From Novosphingobium lindaniclasticum LE124 (GTDB taxonomy: Bacteria > Pseudomonadota > Alphaproteobacteria > Sphingomonadales > Sphingomonadaceae), in assembly GCF_000445125.1 (NCBI RefSeq), contig NZ_ATHL01000050.1, positions 43,994-107,993 of the forward strand: a stretch of 64,000 nucleotides of DNA, written 5' to 3'. A program made the position numbers and the translations under genes. Positions 8,789-17,615 of the stretch are shown piece after piece (position 1 is the first letter of the stretch; each line of letters begins with the position of its first letter). The notes under the pieces are model-generated. The model was not told where the DNA came from. It saw nothing but the letters and a program-made list of their open reading frames with translations, and did no database searches.

Positions 8789-9610
8789 ATGTCCGTCATC
8801 AACACCAATATCAGCGCGATTCGTGCTTCGAACGCATCGAATTCGGCCAACAAGCTGCTGGGCACCGCCATGGAGCGCCTGTCGACCGGCAAGCGCATCA
8901 ATTCCGCCAAGGACGACGCGGCGGGCCTTGCCATCTCCACCTCGATGACCGCCCAGGTCCGCGGCATGAGCCAGGGCATCCGCAATGCCAACGACGGCAT
9001 CTCGCTCGCCCAGACCGCCGAAGGTGCGCTTTCGGAAGTGTCGAACATGCTCCAGCGCGTTCGCGAACTGGCGATCCAGTCCTCCTCGGGCACCTATCAG
9101 GACACCGACCGCGATGCGATGCAGCTCGAAGTGACGGCGCTGACCGGCCAGATCGACGACATCCTTTCGCAGACCACCTTCAACGGAAACACCCTGTTCG
9201 CCACCACCGGCAGCGACGTGACCTTCGACATCCAGACCGGCGCGAATTCGGGCGAGACGGTCACGCTGACCTCGAAGACGATCGACGGCGCCAACCTCAA
9301 TGCCTCTGCCCTCGACGTCTCGACGGCTTCGGCGGCGTCCGACACGCTCGACAGCATCGACGACGCGCTGGAAGACGTGAACCAGGCCCGCGCCTCGCTC
9401 GGCGCCGGTCAGAATCGGCTCGAATCGGCGATCAACAACCTGACCAACAACGTGACGAACCTGTCGGACGCGCGCTCACGGATCGAGGATGCCGACTATT
9501 CGGCCGAAACCACCCAGATGGCCAAGGCGCAGATCCTCAGCCAGGCCTCGACGGCGATGCTCGCCCAGGCGAACCAGAGCCAGCAGAACGTGCTGTCGCT
9601 GCTGCGCTAA
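8789..9610 (+). CDS. fliC: Flagellin
   Basis: Flagellin is the filament subunit. The 273-residue protein has the conserved N-terminal D0/D1 block ([14 protein letters not shown], then [20 protein letters not shown]) and the C-terminal D1/D0 block ([20 protein letters not shown] through [12 protein letters not shown]). The variable middle is very short (about residues 140-185), giving the compact flagellin typical of alphaproteobacteria. A GGGAG ribosome site lies 8 bases before the ATG. It is the only flagellin in the window, transcribed away from the activator operon and followed by a strong terminator, so it is a stand-alone unit. No fliD, fliS or flaF/flbT-like gene is adjacent. Confidence 0.97.
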   Translation: MSVINTNISAIRASNASNSANKLLGTAMERLSTGKRINSAKDDAAGLAISTSMTAQVRGMSQGIRNANDGISLAQTAEGALSEVSNMLQRVRELAIQSSSGTYQDTDRDAMQLEVTALTGQIDDILSQTTFNGNTLFATTGSDVTFDIQTGANSGETVTLTSKTIDGANLNASALDVSTASAASDTLDSIDDALEDVNQARASLGAGQNRLESAINNLTNNVTNLSDARSRIEDADYSAETTQMAKAQILSQASTAMLAQANQSQQNVLSLLR

Positions 9611-9645
9611 AACCACGCGCGATCGGCAGCCGATCGGCTGTCGTC

Positions 9646-9686
9646 CGGGCCCGGCGCTATCCCCCAGAGCGCCGGGCCCGTTCTTG
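9646..9686 (+). terminator. Rho-independent terminator of fliC
   Basis: A perfect 13-bp stem (CGGGCCCGGCGCT at 9646-9658 with AGCGCCGGGCCCG at 9668-9680) with a 9-base loop is followed by TTCTT. It starts 36 bases after the fliC stop. Confidence 0.85.
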
Positions 9687-9720
9687 TATTCCTCAATACT
9701 CGGTCATCAGCGAATACAAG
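9683..9720. repeat. 9-bp inverted repeat upstream of the DUF2490 gene
   Basis: CTTGTATTC (9683-9691) and GAATACAAG (9712-9720) are perfect inverted copies separated by 20 bases. The element starts within the tail of the fliC terminator and ends 66 bases before the DUF2490 start. It could be an operator or a leader hairpin; nothing else supports either. Confidence 0.45.
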
Positions 9721-9786
9721 CAAGACATGCTGCAGAAACGGGCGGTTCATAATGGAGCCGGATCTTTCCTCATCCCGGACAATCGC

Positions 9787-10476
9787 ATGCGCCGCGCCTT
9801 AGCCTGCTGTATCGCCTACGCCCTTGTTCTCGTCGCTGCTTCGCCGGCTGCGGCCGAAACCCGCGAAGATGAGCAGGTCTGGGTGAACCTCACCGCGATG
9901 GGGGCGATTGCGGGCGATGTCGTCTATTTCGCGGAGATCCAGCCGCGCATGGGTGACGGGGTGTCGCGGCTCGACCAGCTTCTCCTGCGCGGCGCGGTGG
10001 GCCTGAAGCTTTCGCCTTCGGTGACGGTCTATCAGGGCTATGCCCATGTCGTCGTTCCCACCGAGGGCGGCAAGGACGTGAATGAAGAGCGTAGCTTCCA
10101 GCAGCTCAACTGGGCGATGGGCAAGCCCTGGGGCGGCGAACTGACCTCGCGCACGCGTCTGGAACAGCGCTGGCGTTCGGACGGCGGCGACACGGGCTGG
10201 CGCCTGCGCGAGATGCTGCGTTATGAAAAGCCGCTGAAGCCCGGCACCAACACGGTCAACGCGCTCGTCTATGCGGAAGGTTTCCTGGCGCTCAACGATA
10301 CCGATTGGGGCGCGCGAGGCGGCTTCGATCAATTGCGCTCTTTCGTCGGCTTGGAACTCGGGGTCAAGGACGCGACGACGGTGGAACTGGGCTATCTCAA
10401 CCAGGTGATCGATCAGACGCGAGGGCGGACGCGGGTGAACCACGTCGCTTCGGTCTCGCTGTTCTTCCGGCATTGA
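9787..10476 (+). CDS. DUF2490 family periplasmic/outer-membrane beta-barrel protein
   Basis: The 229-residue product has a signal peptide (LACCIAYALVLVAASPAAA, cleavage about residue 22-23) and then alternating strands: EDEQVWVNLTAMGAIAGDVVYFAEIQPRMGD-like sequence opens it and RVNHVASVSLFFRH closes it with a terminal aromatic/basic end, as in small barrels. This pattern matches DUF2490, whose function is not known. The frame stays open back across fliC, but the signal peptide fixes the start at 9787. It stands alone between the fliC terminator and a palindromic repeat. No functional link to flagella is evident beyond position. Confidence 0.75.
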   Translation: MRRALACCIAYALVLVAASPAAAETREDEQVWVNLTAMGAIAGDVVYFAEIQPRMGDGVSRLDQLLLRGAVGLKLSPSVTVYQGYAHVVVPTEGGKDVNEERSFQQLNWAMGKPWGGELTSRTRLEQRWRSDGGDTGWRLREMLRYEKPLKPGTNTVNALVYAEGFLALNDTDWGARGGFDQLRSFVGLELGVKDATTVELGYLNQVIDQTRGRTRVNHVASVSLFFRH

Positions 10477-10524
10477 GCGCGGGGTTTCGCGGCCGTTCTG
10501 TCTGTAATCGCCGTCTCGACGCGC

Positions 10525-10557
10525 ATCGTCATCCTGAAACAAGTTCAGGATGACGAT
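10525..10557. repeat. Dispersed palindrome (REP-like) at a convergent junction
   Basis: A perfect 14-bp stem, ATCGTCATCCTGAA (10525-10538) with TTCAGGATGACGAT (10544-10557), encloses the loop ACAAG. Intergenic palindromes with this CATCCTGAA...TTCAGGATG core are common in sphingomonad genomes from general experience. It lies between the ends of the DUF2490 gene and ahpF and may terminate both. Confidence 0.75.
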
Positions 10558-10671
10558 GTCGGCAAACGGAAGCTGCATGCAGGTTTGCGGGCCGAAATGG
10601 CGTATGATGAACGGGCGGGAGCCTCGCGACTCCCGCCCATGTCCATTCCGAGGGCGTTTCGATCAGGCGGT

Positions 10672-12261
10672 TTACGCAGCCTCGGCGATCTCTTCGGGGG
10701 CGGTGTTGCGGATCAGGTAGTCGAAGGCCGACAGCGCCGCCTTCGAGCCTTCGCCCATGGCGATGATGATCTGCTTGTAGGGCACCGTGGTCACGTCCCC
10801 CGCGGCGAAAATGCCGGGCAGGTTGGTGGCTGCCTTGTCGTCGATCACGATCTCGCCGCGGCCCGTGAGTTCCACGCCGGAGTCCTTGAGCCACTCGGTA
10901 TTGGGCACCAGACCGATCTGGACGAAAACGCCTTCCAGTTCGACCTTGTGCTCCTGGCCGGTCTCGCGATCCTTGTAGACCAGGGCGTTGACCTTCTCGC
11001 CATCGCCTTCGACCTCCGTGGTCTGGGCGCTGGTGAGGATCACCACATTCTTCATCGACTTCAGCTTGTCGACCAGGACCTGGTCGGCGCGCAGCTGCGA
11101 GTCGAATTCGATCAGGGTGACATGGCCGACGATATTGGCCAGGTCGATGGCCGCTTCCACGCCGGAGTTGCCGCCGCCGATCACCGCCACGCGCTTGCCC
11201 TTGAACAGCGGGCCGTCGCAGTGCGGGCAGTAGGCCACGCCCTTGTTCTTGTACTCGGCCTCGCCCGGCACGCCGAGGTTCCGCCAGCGGGCACCGGTGG
11301 TCAGCACCAGCGAACGCGCCTTGAGCGAAGCGCCGTTGGCGAAGACGACCTCGTGATAGCCGCCCAGCTCCTTGGCCGGGATCAGCTTCTCGGCACGCTG
11401 GAGGTTCATCACGTCGATGTCGTATTCGCCGACATGCGATTCCAGCGCGGCGGCCAGCTTGGGGCCTTCGGTATAGGGAACCGAGATGAAGTTCTCGATG
11501 CCCATGGTGTCCTGCACCTGGCCGCCGAAGCGTTCAGCAACCAGGCCGGTGGAGAAGCCCTTGCGCGCGGTATAGATCGCGGCCGAGGCACCGGCGGGTC
11601 CGCCGCCGACGACGAGCACTTCGAACGGCTTCTTGCCTGCCAGCACGGCGGCGGCCTTCTCATCGGCGCCGGTGTCGAGCTTGGCGAGGATCTCCTCGAT
11701 GCTCATCTTGCCCGAACCCCACATCTTCCCGTTCAGGAAGACGGCGGGAACGGCCATGACGCCGCGTTCCTCGACTTCCGCCTGGAAGGTGCCGCCCTCG
11801 ATCAGGGTGGCGTTCACATGCGGATTGTTGAGCGCGAGCAGGGTCAGCGCCTGCACCACGTCGGGGCAGTTGTGGCAGGAGAGCGAGAAATACATCTCGA
11901 ACTCGTGCTCGCCCTCGATGGCGCGGGCGATTTCGAGCGCCTCTTCGGAAACCTTGGGCGGATGGCCGCCGGCCCAGAGCAGGGCGAGAACCAGCGAGGT
12001 GAATTCATGGCCGAGCGGCAGCCCCGCGAAGCGCACCCATGCGCTGGCGTCGCTCGCGCGGCGGATGATGAAACTGGGGCGGCGCTTATCGTCGCCGTCG
12101 AACGTTGCGGTGACCTTGTCCGAGAGCGAGGCGATCACGGTCAGCAGCTCGCGGGTCTCGGTGGACTTGGCATCGTCACCAAGCGAGGCGACGAGCTCGA
12201 TCGGCTCGCGCAGCATGCCGAGATATTGCGAGAGCTGTTGCTTCAGGTTGGCGTCGAGCAT
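10672..12261 (-). CDS. ahpF: AhpF, alkyl hydroperoxide reductase subunit F
   Basis: AhpF is the NADH-dependent flavoprotein that reduces AhpC. The 529 residues comprise a double thioredoxin-like N-terminal domain with its CHNC redox centre at 129-132, then a thioredoxin-reductase-like part with an FAD-binding [10 protein letters not shown] near 219, an NADH-binding [10 protein letters not shown] near 363 and the second redox centre CPHC at 345-348. All catalytic cysteines are present and length matches the family (about 520). It is downstream of ahpC on the same strand, separated by 136 bases that include a strong hairpin, so it probably receives less transcript than ahpC. Confidence 0.97.
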   Translation of the reverse strand: MLDANLKQQLSQYLGMLREPIELVASLGDDAKSTETRELLTVIASLSDKVTATFDGDDKRRPSFIIRRASDASAWVRFAGLPLGHEFTSLVLALLWAGGHPPKVSEEALEIARAIEGEHEFEMYFSLSCHNCPDVVQALTLLALNNPHVNATLIEGGTFQAEVEERGVMAVPAVFLNGKMWGSGKMSIEEILAKLDTGADEKAAAVLAGKKPFEVLVVGGGPAGASAAIYTARKGFSTGLVAERFGGQVQDTMGIENFISVPYTEGPKLAAALESHVGEYDIDVMNLQRAEKLIPAKELGGYHEVVFANGASLKARSLVLTTGARWRNLGVPGEAEYKNKGVAYCPHCDGPLFKGKRVAVIGGGNSGVEAAIDLANIVGHVTLIEFDSQLRADQVLVDKLKSMKNVVILTSAQTTEVEGDGEKVNALVYKDRETGQEHKVELEGVFVQIGLVPNTEWLKDSGVELTGRGEIVIDDKAATNLPGIFAAGDVTTVPYKQIIIAMGEGSKAALSAFDYLIRNTAPEEIAEAA

Positions 12262-12326
12262 GGTCTTTGCGTCCTTTGGAATATCTTTGGTAAAGGGGCG
12301 GCCGGGGATTTCTGTTCCGCGTGAGG

Positions 12327-12362
12327 GCGCGGCTCGGGACGAGGGAAATCCCCGAGCCGCGC
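12327..12362 (-). promoter_or_regulatory. Intercistronic stem-loop between ahpC and ahpF
   Basis: GCGCGGCTCGGG (12327-12338) and CCCGAGCCGCGC (12351-12362) form a perfect 12-bp stem with a 12-base loop. No T-run follows in the direction of transcription, so it looks more like an attenuating or mRNA 3'-end-protecting hairpin than a full terminator. It would favour AhpC over AhpF. Confidence 0.6.
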
Positions 12363-12397
12363 ACCTTCAGCACGCGACCCGGAAGATCGCGTTGGTC

Positions 12398-12964
12398 TTA
12401 AAGCTTGCCGACGAGGTCGAGCGAGGGAGCGAGGGTTTCGCTGCCTTCTTCCCACTTGGCCGGGCAGACCTGGCCGGGGTGCTCGCGCCAGTACTTGGCG
12501 GCCTTGATCTTGCGGACGAGTTCGGCGGCGTTGCGGCCCACGCCCTCGGGGGTGATTTCGACCAGCTGGATCACGCCGTCCGGATCAACCACGAAGGTGG
12601 CGCGGTCGGCCAGGCCAACGCCTTCGCGCAGGACGCCGAAGTTGTTGGTCAGGGCGTGGTTCTGGTCACCGAGGAACGCGTACTTGATCTTGCCGATCTT
12701 GTCCGAGGTGTCGTGCCAGGCCTTGTGGCTGAAGTGCGTGTCGGTCGAAACGCCGTAGACTTCGACGCCGAGGCCCTGGAGGGTTTCGTACTGCTCGCCG
12801 AGGTCTTCGAGTTCGGTGGGGCAGACGAAGGTGAAGTCAGCGGGGTAGAAGAAGAACACGGCCCACTTGCCGGCGATGTCCGCTTCGGTGACGTCGAAGA
12901 AGTCCTTGCCTGCCTGGAAGGCGGTGTTCTTGAACGGCTTGATCTGGCTGCCGACGATACCCAT
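12398..12964 (-). CDS. ahpC: AhpC, alkyl hydroperoxide reductase (typical 2-Cys peroxiredoxin)
   Basis: AhpC reduces hydrogen peroxide, organic peroxides and peroxynitrite in the cytoplasm. The 188-residue protein carries the peroxidatic Cys48 in [12 protein letters not shown] and the resolving Cys167 in [10 protein letters not shown], the exact 2-Cys arrangement. It begins [13 protein letters not shown] at the ATG 12962-12964; the longer open frame to 13255 has no family similarity. A GGGAGAT ribosome site lies just upstream and is potentially sequestered by a leader hairpin. It is the first gene of ahpC-ahpF. An OxyR site could not be recognised by eye. Confidence 0.97.
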   Translation of the reverse strand: MGIVGSQIKPFKNTAFQAGKDFFDVTEADIAGKWAVFFFYPADFTFVCPTELEDLGEQYETLQGLGVEVYGVSTDTHFSHKAWHDTSDKIGKIKYAFLGDQNHALTNNFGVLREGVGLADRATFVVDPDGVIQLVEITPEGVGRNAAELVRKIKAAKYWREHPGQVCPAKWEEGSETLAPSLDLVGKL

Positions 12965-12971
12965 GGATATG

Positions 12972-13010
12972 ATCTCCCTCGATTGGGTGTTGAAGTTCGA
13001 GGAGGGAGAT
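12972..13010 (-). promoter_or_regulatory. Possible Shine-Dalgarno-sequestering hairpin in the ahpC leader
   Basis: In the ahpC mRNA the segment ATCTCCCTCCTCGA (from 13010-12997) can pair with TCGAGGGAGAT (from 12982-12972), which contains the ribosome-binding GGGAGAT 8 bases before the ATG. The pairing is 11 bp with a 3-base bulge. This could make translation conditional; an effect is inferred only. Confidence 0.45.
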
Positions 13011-13172
13011 AGGCTGACACTGTGACGATGTGTAGGGCGTTGATCCGATTGAGTTGATCGGTTCGCTCGATAAGTCGCGATGGACTGAGCGTTTCTGTCG
13101 ATAAAATGCCGTCCACAACCTTTAGGCGCGAAAAACCGTGCGACGGCGGGGCGGATCGGGCAACATCGGCGG

Positions 13173-13547
13173 ATGAGAAAGATAACACTTGTCATGCTTC
13201 TAGCGGCCTGCACGGCGCTCGGCGCTTGCGACAGCTGGCCGACATCGCTGGACAATCGGGCGGCGGGCGATGTGCGATTTCGCTATCATCACCGGCTTTA
13301 CGACGAATGGTCGGCGTGGTCGCCTGTTGCCCGAAGCCGCGCGGTCCGCCTCGCTCATGAGCACCGGATGCGGGACATCTCCGAACTGGAAGTGACCGAG
13401 GCGGGGCTGACCTATCGCTATGGCGCCCGCGCGATGGCGCCGGTGCAGCGTTTCTGCGGCGGGAGTTCGAGCTGCGCGCTCGTCTATCGCGGTGGCGGGC
13501 GGCTGGAAGCGCGCACGTCGGCGCTGCCGGATGCAAAGGTGCAGTAG
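13173..13547 (+). CDS. Small hypothetical lipoprotein
   Basis: The 124-residue product starts [22 protein letters not shown]: a short basic N-terminus, a hydrophobic stretch and a lipobox (LGAC, Cys19), so it is probably lipid-anchored and exported. Asp at +2 after the Cys would favour inner-membrane retention by the enteric rule. The mature part is Arg-rich with two further cysteines in FCGGSSSC. I do not recognise a family. It is divergent from ahpC (208-base gap) and converges on motB. Codon use is like its neighbours, so it is probably a genuine native gene of unknown function. Confidence 0.7.
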   Translation: MRKITLVMLLAACTALGACDSWPTSLDNRAAGDVRFRYHHRLYDEWSAWSPVARSRAVRLAHEHRMRDISELEVTEAGLTYRYGARAMAPVQRFCGGSSSCALVYRGGGRLEARTSALPDAKVQ

Positions 13548-13621
13548 GGAAGCAGAGCCCCTGATCGCGGCACAACAAGCGTTCGTTGTCGTGGATCCCT
13601 GGCGATTTGCCCGCACCCTCT

Positions 13622-14365
13622 TCAATCCGCCAGCGTGATAGAGATGCGCCGGTTGCGGGGGTCGTGGGGGTCGGCAGGGATCAGCAGTTCGATGTCGGCC
13701 ACGCCTTCGATGCGCTTGAACCGGGCGCCGTCCACGGCATCGCGAATCAATTGCTGGCGGGTTGCTTCCGCGCGCCCGGCTGAAAGCGACCAGTTGTTGC
13801 CGGCGATGCCCTGTTTGTAGGGCAAGGCGTCGGTATGCCCTCTGATCGTCAGCGGGCCTCCCGTGGGACCGATGGCCTGTGCGATCGCCGAGAGCAGCTC
13901 CACCGCTTGCGGGGTCAGGATCGTGGTGCCCAGGCGGAACATCGAGAAGTCCGCATCGTCGACCATGTCGATCCGCACCCCTTGCGTGGTGTCCACCATG
14001 CGCACCTGCCGGGCAAGACGACGCAGGCGTTCGGACGAGGCGAGCTTCTTCTCGAGCGCTTCCTTGGCACGCGAACTGCGCTTGATCCTGGAGCCGCCTT
14101 CCTTGGGGCCGCCGGTGGCGTCGCGCGGGATGGTGAGGGTCTTGGTGCCGGTCTGCCCGGCCTTGAACGGATAGTTGTCCACTTGCGTCAAGGATGCCCC
14201 GCCGAGCACGCCCTGTCCCGACCCGGCGCTGCCCTGCTTGGTCTTGACCAGTGTAGGCGTGAAGTAGTCGGCAATGCCGCGCCGCTGTTTCTCGGTCGTC
14301 GCGCCCAGGATCCAGAGCAGCAGGAAGAACGCCATCATAGCCGTCACGAAGTCGGCATAGGCCAC
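13622..14365 (-). CDS. motB: MotB, flagellar stator protein (start apparently lost by frameshift)
   Basis: MotB is the peptidoglycan-anchored stator subunit with the ion-carrying Asp. The visible protein has the N-terminal YADFVTAMMAFFLLLWILGA helix with that Asp, a plug/linker, and a C-terminal OmpA-like peptidoglycan-binding domain (LTIRGHTDALPY, NWSLSAGRAEATRQQL). The family block HHGGAWK is encoded just upstream in the same frame, but this frame runs back to the motA stop without any start codon. The first usable codon is the GTG at 14363-14365. An ATG at 14422-14424 is one base out of frame; adding one C after it would give MAHEED... leading straight into HHGGAWK. So the gene is either frameshifted or mis-sequenced. 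Confidence 0.85.
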   Translation of the reverse strand: MAYADFVTAMMAFFLLLWILGATTEKQRRGIADYFTPTLVKTKQGSAGSGQGVLGGASLTQVDNYPFKAGQTGTKTLTIPRDATGGPKEGGSRIKRSSRAKEALEKKLASSERLRRLARQVRMVDTTQGVRIDMVDDADFSMFRLGTTILTPQAVELLSAIAQAIGPTGGPLTIRGHTDALPYKQGIAGNNWSLSAGRAEATRQQLIRDAVDGARFKRIEGVADIELLIPADPHDPRNRRISITLAD

Positions 14366-14425
14366 CTTCCAGGCGCCGCCATGGTGTCCGGCCGCGGCGG
14401 CTCGGGCGTCTTCTTCGTGGCCATG

Positions 14426-15289
14426 TCAGCGGCCTCTCATGGCGTCGAGCAGTTCGGAAAGCCCGGGGCGAAAGGCATGGCCCAGCCCGGAGCGGGCCGA
14501 TTCCACCACCAGCGGCTGCGGCCAGCCGTGCAGGCTGGCGATGATCACCTGCTTAACCGCCTGGAAGATCTGCTCGTCCTGCTCCAGCACCTGTTTCAGC
14601 CTTCCGGCCAGCGGCGAGACGATCCCGTAGGCCAGCAGCACGCCCATGAAGGTGCCGACCAGCGCCGAGCCGATCATCGCGCCCAGGATCGAGGGCGGCT
14701 TGTCGATCGAACCCATGGTCTTCACCACGCCCAGCACGGCGGCGACGATACCCAGCGCCGGAAGGGCGTCGGCAAGGCCCTGGAGGGCATGCTGCGGTTC
14801 GTGGCTCTCGTGGAAATGGGTCTTCATCGCATTGTCCATCACGTCCTCCACCGCGTGGACCTCCAGCGTGCCGGAGGAGACGACGATCAGGGTCAGGGTG
14901 TCGCAGATCAGGTGGACCAGCGGCTTGTTGGCGAGCAGGCGCGGAAACTCCGCGAAGAGTGCGGAGGTCTCCGGTTCGTTGACATGGCTTTCCAGCGCCA
15001 CCGGCCCTTCCGAACGCAGGATCTTCATCAGCCGGGTGGTCAGGATGATGGCGTCGATGTGGTCCTGCCGGTTGTGGCGCGGCCCCTTGAACACTTTGCC
15101 CAGCCCACCGCCCAGCGCCTTGATCTCGTGCATCGAATTGCCGGTGACGATGGCCCCGATCGCGGCGCCGCCGATGATCAGCATCTCGTGCGGGATCGCT
15201 TCCATGACCGGGCCGAGCGCCCCGCCGGTCATCGCAAAGCCGCCGAAGACCATCACCAGCAGGATGACGACGCCGATGATCACGAACAT
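14426..15289 (-). CDS. motA: MotA, flagellar stator protein
   Basis: MotA is the membrane subunit of the stator whose cytoplasmic loop pushes on FliG. The 287-residue protein has four hydrophobic segments (about residues 1-22, 32-50, 172-192 and 200-222), a cytoplasmic loop with many charged residues between the second and third, and both conserved prolines (ADALPALGIVAAVLG and GIVSPLAGRL). Length matches the MotA family of about 285-295. It follows flgL on the minus strand with a 53-base gap and is followed by motB, so the stator genes are carried at the end of the hook-rod operon. Confidence 0.95.
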   Translation of the reverse strand: MFVIIGVVILLVMVFGGFAMTGGALGPVMEAIPHEMLIIGGAAIGAIVTGNSMHEIKALGGGLGKVFKGPRHNRQDHIDAIILTTRLMKILRSEGPVALESHVNEPETSALFAEFPRLLANKPLVHLICDTLTLIVVSSGTLEVHAVEDVMDNAMKTHFHESHEPQHALQGLADALPALGIVAAVLGVVKTMGSIDKPPSILGAMIGSALVGTFMGVLLAYGIVSPLAGRLKQVLEQDEQIFQAVKQVIIASLHGWPQPLVVESARSGLGHAFRPGLSELLDAMRGR

Positions 15290-15342
15290 GCAGGCAGTCC
15301 CCCGGATTCAGTCGCAGTGGCAGGCTGGAGGCGAAACGCGGT

Positions 15343-16266
15343 TCAGCCCATCCTGTCGAACAGGCTGAGCGAGGCGAGTCGGGTGAAGCTGGCCTGGCTG
15401 GCTTCCAGCACCGTCATCGTTTCCTGAAGCTGCGCCAGCGCCGTGGCGAGATCGACGCCGCCGAGGTCCGCCTCTTCCGAGGAGCGCAATTCCGACAAGT
15501 TGACGCGCCGATCGTCGGTCACGTCGATCCAGGCGAGGCGGGTGCCGATCACCGTCTGCCCGGTTGAGAGGGTGTCCAGCCCGGTCCTGAGATCGGCCAG
15601 CGCATTGCCCGCCGCCCCGGCCGGATCGGCCGAGCCGCCCTTCAGGGCCTGGGCCAGGGTATGAACCACGGTCAGAAGATCGGTTACGCTGCCGTCGGCG
15701 GCGCCGAACGACAGGAACGTCGGGCCGGTCAGCGAGGGGGTGACGCTCTGGCCATCGCCCAGGGGCAGTTCGCGGGAACCGGTCGTGCCGACGTAGACCG
15801 CCTTGCCCGAGGCCTCGAGCGCATAGGCATCCCCTGCGCTCTCGCCACCGAACAGGGCATGCCCGCTCGAATCCCGCGCATTGGCGAGCGAGAGCAGGTT
15901 GTTGAAGATCTGGTCCAATTCCTCGCCGATGGAGGCACGCTGGATGTCGGTGAGGGTGGAGCTGGAGGCGCGCATCGCCAGTTCCTGCGCGTGGATCAGC
16001 GCGTCCGCCATGTCCGACATCGCGGCATCGGCCAGCGACAGATCGGCATTGGCGCGCCGGGCGCTGGTCTGGTCGATCCCGGACAGCTTCTCCTGCCGGG
16101 CCAGCGCCCGCAGGCGCGAGGCGGCGACGGGATTGTCCGAGGAGCGTTCCAGCTTGCTGCCGCTCGACATCTGCGCCTGGTAGTTCTCGGCCTGCGTGCG
16201 CAAGTCCTTCATGTCGCGGCGGGCGCGTTCGAAGAAGGCGCTGGTGCTGGTGGATACGATCGGCAT
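15343..16266 (-). CDS. flgL: FlgL, hook-filament junction protein (HAP3)
   Basis: FlgL forms the second junction ring between hook and filament. The 307-residue protein is flagellin-like at both ends: an N-terminal helix with MSSGSKLERSSDNPVAASRL (compare flagellin's RLSTG...DDAAG) and a C-terminal helix with ATALAQLQETMTVLEASQAS. The middle is variable, with SLANARDSSGHALFGGE typical of FlgL. Length is normal (about 300-320). It lies 8 bases after flgK in the expected flgK-flgL order. Confidence 0.93.
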   Translation of the reverse strand: MPIVSTSTSAFFERARRDMKDLRTQAENYQAQMSSGSKLERSSDNPVAASRLRALARQEKLSGIDQTSARRANADLSLADAAMSDMADALIHAQELAMRASSSTLTDIQRASIGEELDQIFNNLLSLANARDSSGHALFGGESAGDAYALEASGKAVYVGTTGSRELPLGDGQSVTPSLTGPTFLSFGAADGSVTDLLTVVHTLAQALKGGSADPAGAAGNALADLRTGLDTLSTGQTVIGTRLAWIDVTDDRRVNLSELRSSEEADLGGVDLATALAQLQETMTVLEASQASFTRLASLSLFDRMG

Positions 16267-16274
16267 GGCGCGGG

Positions 16275-17612
16275 TTACCTGATGGCGAGGATGGAATCGA
16301 AGATGTCGGAAGCGACCTGCATGATCCGGCCGGATGCCTGGAACGCCTGCTGGAAGCGGGTAAGATTGAGCGCTTCCTCGTCGAGATCGACACCGGCCTG
16401 GGCCTGAAGCGCGACTTTGGCGGTGCCGGCGATCGATTCGAGCGCATTGCGGGTGACGGTGCGCCCGGCGACGGCACTGGAAATGCCGAAGAGCAGGGCG
16501 TCCATGGCCCCGGCCGGGTCGGCGCTTTCAAGCGCGGCGCGCATGGCGACGAGGTTCGAGGTGTCGCGGCTGTTGGCGCCGGACCCGGCGGGCGCGGTGG
16601 CGATCTGGCTGCCGCTGGTGAGGGCCAGCGCGATGTCGGCGGCGGCGCTGCCCGAGAGCAACGGCTGTCCGGCCGCGCCGGTGAGGTCGGCTCCCGCGAC
16701 CTGCGCGGTATTGAGCGTGGAGATCACGCCCGCGGCGATCGCATCGAGCTGCTCACGGACGCCCGCCAGTTCGGTGAGGGCCTGTCCCTTGCCCGCGAGC
16801 GCGCCGGAAGACAGGGTCGCCGCCGCACCGCCAAGGGTGAAGGCGATGGTGCCGTCGGCGTCGACGGTCATGGCCAGCGTCGCGGCGCTGCCGCCGTTCA
16901 CCAGGCTCGGCCCGCCCGATCCGCCGATCCGCACCTGCACCGAGCCGTCGGCTGCGAATGTGGTCGAGATATCGACTTGCCCGCTCAGCTTTTCCAGCAG
17001 CGAGTCGCGTTGGTCGAGCAGGCTGGTCTGGTCGCTCGATGCGTCCGATGCGCGGCCCAGGCGCAAGTTGACGCGGGCCAGTTCGGCAGCGGTGGTATTG
17101 ACCGAACCGACCGCGTCCTGCGCCTCGAAGCGCAGGCCCTCGCCCACGGCATCGAGGCTGGAGGCGGCGGTGTTGAAGGTCTGTGCAAGAGTGCGGGCCT
17201 GTTCAAGGGCCGAGGCACGCAGCGAGCCGTCGGTCGGGTCCGACAGGAGCTGCTTCAGCGCGGCTTCGAAATCGACGATGGCATCGTAGACGCCGGTCTG
17301 CTCAACCGCGCTCTCGATGTTTTGCAGGCCCTGCACTTCGGCCCCGGCCCGTGCGGCGTCGGAGCCGGTGCGGCGCACTTCGGACTGGCGGAACATGTCG
17401 GCATTGCGAACGATCCCGGCGATGCGCACGCCTGCCAGGTTGATCGCGCCGGGCTGGGAAAGGACAGAGTTGACGCCCAGTTCCGCCAGCGAGACGCTTC
17501 GGCGGACATAGCCCGCCGAAGAGGCATTGGTGATGTTCTGCGCCGTCACATCCAGTGCGGCCTTGGCCGCGCGCGTGCCGGAGCGGGCGATGGTGAGGAG
17601 GTCGGCGGCCAT
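16275..17612 (-). CDS. flgK: FlgK, hook-filament junction protein (HAP1)
   Basis: FlgK is the first hook-filament junction protein. The 445-residue product has the rod-type N-terminal motif (ALDVTAQNITNASSAGYVRR), then NADMFRQSEVRRTGSDAARA and DQRDSLLEKLSGQVDIS, both characteristic FlgK segments, and a C-terminal helix EEALNLTRFQQAFQASGRIMQVASDIFDSIL. It is at the short end of the family (450-550), the missing part being the variable central domain. It starts 3 bases after the flgJ stop. Confidence 0.94.
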   Translation of the reverse strand: MAADLLTIARSGTRAAKAALDVTAQNITNASSAGYVRRSVSLAELGVNSVLSQPGAINLAGVRIAGIVRNADMFRQSEVRRTGSDAARAGAEVQGLQNIESAVEQTGVYDAIVDFEAALKQLLSDPTDGSLRASALEQARTLAQTFNTAASSLDAVGEGLRFEAQDAVGSVNTTAAELARVNLRLGRASDASSDQTSLLDQRDSLLEKLSGQVDISTTFAADGSVQVRIGGSGGPSLVNGGSAATLAMTVDADGTIAFTLGGAAATLSSGALAGKGQALTELAGVREQLDAIAAGVISTLNTAQVAGADLTGAAGQPLLSGSAAADIALALTSGSQIATAPAGSGANSRDTSNLVAMRAALESADPAGAMDALLFGISSAVAGRTVTRNALESIAGTAKVALQAQAGVDLDEEALNLTRFQQAFQASGRIMQVASDIFDSILAIR

Positions 17613-17615
17613 GGC

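Noticed and set aside
8716..9786. Open frame running through fliC into the DUF2490 gene, suggesting a longer protein
   Set aside because: The part over fliC is out of frame with flagellin and Arg/Pro-rich. A clear signal peptide begins at 9787.
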